Both the position numbers and the translations under genes were made by a program. A stretch of 57,060 nt of DNA from Gammaproteobacteria bacterium (GTDB taxonomy: Bacteria; Pseudomonadota; Gammaproteobacteria; Xanthomonadales; Wenzhouxiangellaceae), in contig PXBD01000034.1 in NCBI GenBank assembly GCA_003565625.1, positions 1 through 57,060 on the forward strand, given 5' to 3'. Shown here piece by piece: positions 54,487-57,060 of this stretch. Numbering within the stretch: position 1 is the stretch's first letter; each line of letters begins with the position of its first letter. The notes beneath the pieces were generated by a model, which saw only the letters and a list, made by a program, of their open reading frames with translations, did not search any database and was not told where the DNA came from.

Positions 54487-55721
54487 GCGAGCCTCGCCAG
54501 GCGATCCTGGAAGCGCTGGGCCAGAATCTCGATATTGTGCTCGAGGTTGTAGGCTTCGCACACGCGTTGTCGTCCGGCCGCCCCCAGCCGGGCACGCAGG
54601 TCGGGATCGGCCAGCAGCTGGCTCAGCCGTTCGACCAGTTCGTCGACATCGGAAGCGGCGGTGGTGAATCCAGTCTCGCCGTCGCTGATCAACTCCGGTA
54701 TGCCGGTGATGCGGCTGCTGATGCACGGCAGGCCGGCGGCCATGGCCTCCATCAAAACCACCGGGATGCCCTCGGCGAAGCTGGGCAGGGCAAAAGCATC
54801 CGAGCGGGCATATATGGCGCGGACCTGATCATGGTTGAGCGCGCCGTGGAACTCGACCTGCTCTTCCAGCCCGAGCTCGCCGCAGTGCTGCTGCAGGGAT
54901 GCCCGATCCGGGCCATCACCGACCAGGTGCAAATGCATCTGCTGATTATTGGCGCGTAGCCTGGTCACCGCCTCCAGCAGCAGGTGCTGGCCCTTGGCCG
55001 GCGTCAGCCGACCGACGCATAATACGGAGAACCGGTCGTTGGCGTCGCGTTCGGCCGGCTTGAACACGCCGGGATCAATGCCCAACCGGGCGATGTCGAT
55101 CTTGTGCCAGTGGCTGGGCGGGCTGTGATACATGGTCTGGCTGCGGGCAAAATGGGAAATGCACAACACGAAATCGGCCACCTCGACTTTTTCGCTGAAG
55201 TGCTCATGGTTGACCCGGGAGAATTCGTCCGGACCATGCACCATCATCGACAAGCTGATCGGAAATATTTGTCGCGTCAGGCTCGCGACCGAGGCGCCGG
55301 CCGTGGCGAAGTGCACGTGCAGGTGGCGGGCCTGCTGGCGATTCATCCAGCGCCCCACCATCAGCGCCTCGAACAGATGGAACAGGTGCTTGTGGCTGAA
55401 TCGCGGATTGGCGGCGGCTCGACCCAGCGCTGCCTTGAGTCCACGCAGCAGCCCGCGCGGGTGGTGGCGCACGGACCATGCCAGCGCTTGCAGCGCGCCG
55501 ATCACGCCGTGGCGCTTGAGCACGTAGGTGGCCTCGCGTTCGGCACGCTCCTCCTCCGTGATGGCGTCGATCGGCCGCGCATCGGCGTTGATGCTGGCGG
55601 TGACGATATCAAAGCCCCGGGCCCGCAGTCCGATAACCTCACGAAGAATGAAGGTATGCGAAGTGGCGGGGTATTCGCTGACCAGATAGGCCAGTCGTGG
55701 AATCGAATTGGAAGCGCTCAT
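54483..55721 (-). CDS. Family 4 glycosyltransferase
   Basis: A 412-residue GT-B enzyme. The N-terminal domain has YLVSEYPATSHTFILREVIG, and the C-terminal domain has VLCVGRLTPAKGQHLLLEAV, HLVGDGPDRASLQ and the EX7E motif in FAEGIPVVLMEAMAAGLP. It is a cytosolic retaining glycosyltransferase that probably adds a sugar to an exopolysaccharide or lipid-linked acceptor. It is intact and leads the operon GT4 - GT2 (frameshifted) - GT2 (truncated). Confidence 0.88.
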   Translation of the reverse strand: MSASNSIPRLAYLVSEYPATSHTFILREVIGLRARGFDIVTASINADARPIDAITEEERAEREATYVLKRHGVIGALQALAWSVRHHPRGLLRGLKAALGRAAANPRFSHKHLFHLFEALMVGRWMNRQQARHLHVHFATAGASVASLTRQIFPISLSMMVHGPDEFSRVNHEHFSEKVEVADFVLCISHFARSQTMYHSPPSHWHKIDIARLGIDPGVFKPAERDANDRFSVLCVGRLTPAKGQHLLLEAVTRLRANNQQMHLHLVGDGPDRASLQQHCGELGLEEQVEFHGALNHDQVRAIYARSDAFALPSFAEGIPVVLMEAMAAGLPCISSRITGIPELISDGETGFTTAASDVDELVERLSQLLADPDLRARLGAAGRQRVCEAYNLEHNIEILAQRFQDRLARLA

Positions 55722-55918
55722 TGACCAGACCCTGTGACTCTGGGTGACGATTAGACACTGCCGTCCAGTCCGATTTGTTACCCAACTGCAAACCGTGGGC
55801 CGACCGTCGCGATGTGGGGCTCAACATTCCGCGGCGTGAAACCATTCGCGTCGGACTGCGTACCTGCACCTTCCGTTGCGGTAACCTGAGCGTTAATCTG
55901 GATTTGGGCCATAGGCAC
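55722..55918. other. 197-bp spacer between divergent GT4 and Cds1 genes
   Basis: This spacer is open in the Cds1 frame back to 55775, but the extension has no similarity to the family. I see no strong promoter box, dyad or RNA gene here. Confidence 0.5.
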
Positions 55919-56992
55919 ATGAGCGAAAACAGCAGGGACTGGGTCCACTGGGCTATCCGCAGAATCGAGTCGGACTTTCAGCGTTCGGCGGATACCCACC
56001 TGATCAAGCTGGATCTGCCGGGCCTGAAGGGCATTGATCTCTACCTGAAGGATGAATCCACCCATCCGTCCGGGAGCCTGAAGCATCGCCTGGCCCGGTC
56101 GCTGTTCCTGTATGGGCTGGCCAACGGCTGGATCGAGGAAGGTACTCCGATCATCGAGTCTTCCTCCGGCAACACCGCCGTGTCGGAGGCCTATTTCGCC
56201 CGCCTGCTGGGATTGCCTTTCATCGCCGTGATGCCGCGCAATACCTCCCGGCGCAAGGTGCGTGAAATCGAGTTCCACGGCGGTGAGTGCCGAATGGTCG
56301 ACGGCCACCAGATCTACAGCGCGGCAGCCGAAATTGCCCGCACCGTGGGCGGGCACTACATGGATCAGTTCACCAACGCCGAACGGGTCACCGACTGGCG
56401 CGGCAACAACAATATCGCCCAGTCGATCTTCGAGCAGATGCAGCGCGAGTGCTTTCCGATACCGGACTGGATCGTGGTCAGCGCCGGTACCGGCGGGACC
56501 CCGGCCACCATCGGCCGCTACATCCGCTACCGCTGCCATTCCACCCGACTGTGCGTGGCCGACCCGGAAAACTCGGTGTTCTACGATTACTGGAAAACCC
56601 GGGACTGTCATCTGACCAGCCAGCGCATGTCGCTGATCGAAGGCATTGGCCGACCCAGGGTCGAGCCATCTTTCGTGCCCGACGTCATCGACCACATGAT
56701 CCAGGTGCCGGATGTGGCGAGCATTGCTACCATTCACTTTCTGGAAAACATCCTCGGCCGCAAGGCCGGCGGCTCCACCGGGACCAACCTGTTCGCCTGC
56801 TTCCAGTTGATCGAACAGATGATCGCCGAGGGTCGTCAGGGCAGCGTGGTCAGCATGCTGTGCGATACCGGGGATCGATACCTGAATACCTTTTACGATC
56901 AGGGGTGGTTGGCCGACAAGGGCTTCGATCTTGACCCATGGCTTTGCTGCCTGGAAAAATTCCAGACCAGTGGTCGTTTGCGGGAGGAATGA
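55919..56992 (+). CDS. PLP-dependent cysteine desulfhydrase, Cds1-like
   Basis: A 357-residue fold-type II PLP enzyme. The internal aldimine Lys is K55 in SGSLKHRLARSLFLYG, followed by ESSSGNTAVSEAYFA (phosphate and substrate loop) and SAGTGGTPATIGRY. From memory the protein follows mycobacterial Cds1 almost throughout (start RxWVxxAIRRIE, DQFTNAERxTDWRGNNNIA, EGIGRPRVEPSF), the enzyme that makes H2S, pyruvate and ammonia from cysteine. Cysteine synthase activity is the other possibility. Start ATG 55919 matches the family N-terminus. It is divergent from the glycosyltransferase operon. Confidence 0.88.
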   Translation: MSENSRDWVHWAIRRIESDFQRSADTHLIKLDLPGLKGIDLYLKDESTHPSGSLKHRLARSLFLYGLANGWIEEGTPIIESSSGNTAVSEAYFARLLGLPFIAVMPRNTSRRKVREIEFHGGECRMVDGHQIYSAAAEIARTVGGHYMDQFTNAERVTDWRGNNNIAQSIFEQMQRECFPIPDWIVVSAGTGGTPATIGRYIRYRCHSTRLCVADPENSVFYDYWKTRDCHLTSQRMSLIEGIGRPRVEPSFVPDVIDHMIQVPDVASIATIHFLENILGRKAGGSTGTNLFACFQLIEQMIAEGRQGSVVSMLCDTGDRYLNTFYDQGWLADKGFDLDPWLCCLEKFQTSGRLREE

Positions 56993-57060
56993 ATCCCGTC
57001 GCGGATCTGCGCTACAGTAAACCCATCAGTTGCATAAAATCCCGCCCGAAATCGCCTGAA
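56993..57060. other. Right-edge noncoding sequence
   Basis: The last 68 bases are AT-richer than their surroundings and include CTACAGTAAACC and TTGCATAAAAT, which look like promoter boxes for a gene beyond the window. Nothing can be assigned. Confidence 0.3.

Overview
The window is a GC-rich, densely packed chromosomal segment of a gammaproteobacterium. Short gaps, many 4-bp ATGA/GTGA overlaps, a bacterial small SRP RNA beside dnaX-ybaB-recR, a pspABC operon and a complete uvrA all point that way. The gene mix, several GTG/TTG starts and some probable leaderless genes suggest a Xanthomonadales/Chromatiales-type lineage, perhaps Wenzhouxiangella-like; that placement is inference. I see no rRNA, tRNA, CRISPR, phage or transposase gene.

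Layout. 1-3961 (minus): a TPP-dependent acetolactate-synthase-like enzyme cut by the window edge, an FMN alpha-hydroxy-acid oxidase and an FAD dehydrogenase, with a 10-bp-period inverted repeat inside the cluster. 4058-10002: a two-gene AddB/AddA-like helicase-nuclease. 10006-12696: lemA, divergent from a dgcA-dgcN pair for D-glutamate catabolism. 12772-24312: a PAS-GGDEF-EAL protein, a UDPGP-type uridylyltransferase, a small membrane protein, a two-GTPase operon, CorA, a class II-like sirtuin, a secreted amidohydrolase and PsiE. 24367-31169: an outer-membrane SphA-like protein, a membrane-anchored lipase-like hydrolase, a DUF3300 protein with a long Arg/Ser-rich tail, an S1/P1 nuclease, a quinone-reductase-like MDR enzyme and two tandem NsrR-like Rrf2 regulators.

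31211-43151 is housekeeping: SRP RNA, a DUF2835 gene, dnaX-ybaB-recR, a crotonase, pspABC with a candidate sigma-54 promoter, an FKBP isomerase, DUF1289, a Nudix CoA pyrophosphatase, a PCu(A)C copper chaperone, an enoyl-CoA isomerase, a CPBP protease and uvrA. 43359-57060 is more accessory: a tctBAC uptake system, a RelBE-type and a Phd/PIN toxin-antitoxin module on either side of a gamma-glutamyltransferase gene, a GDPD-FGGY kinase pair, a hydrolase with Cys in place of the nucleophile Ser, a decaying glycosyltransferase cluster (one gene truncated at a repeat, one frameshifted, one intact) and a homologue of mycobacterial cysteine desulfhydrase Cds1.

No single wholly novel multigene system stands out. 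The best leads are the symmetric operator with a leaderless start at the Phd/PIN module, the Cys-elbow hydrolase, the two-GTPase membrane operon, the tandem NsrR pair with its dyad, and the damaged glycosyltransferases next to the dispersed repeat.
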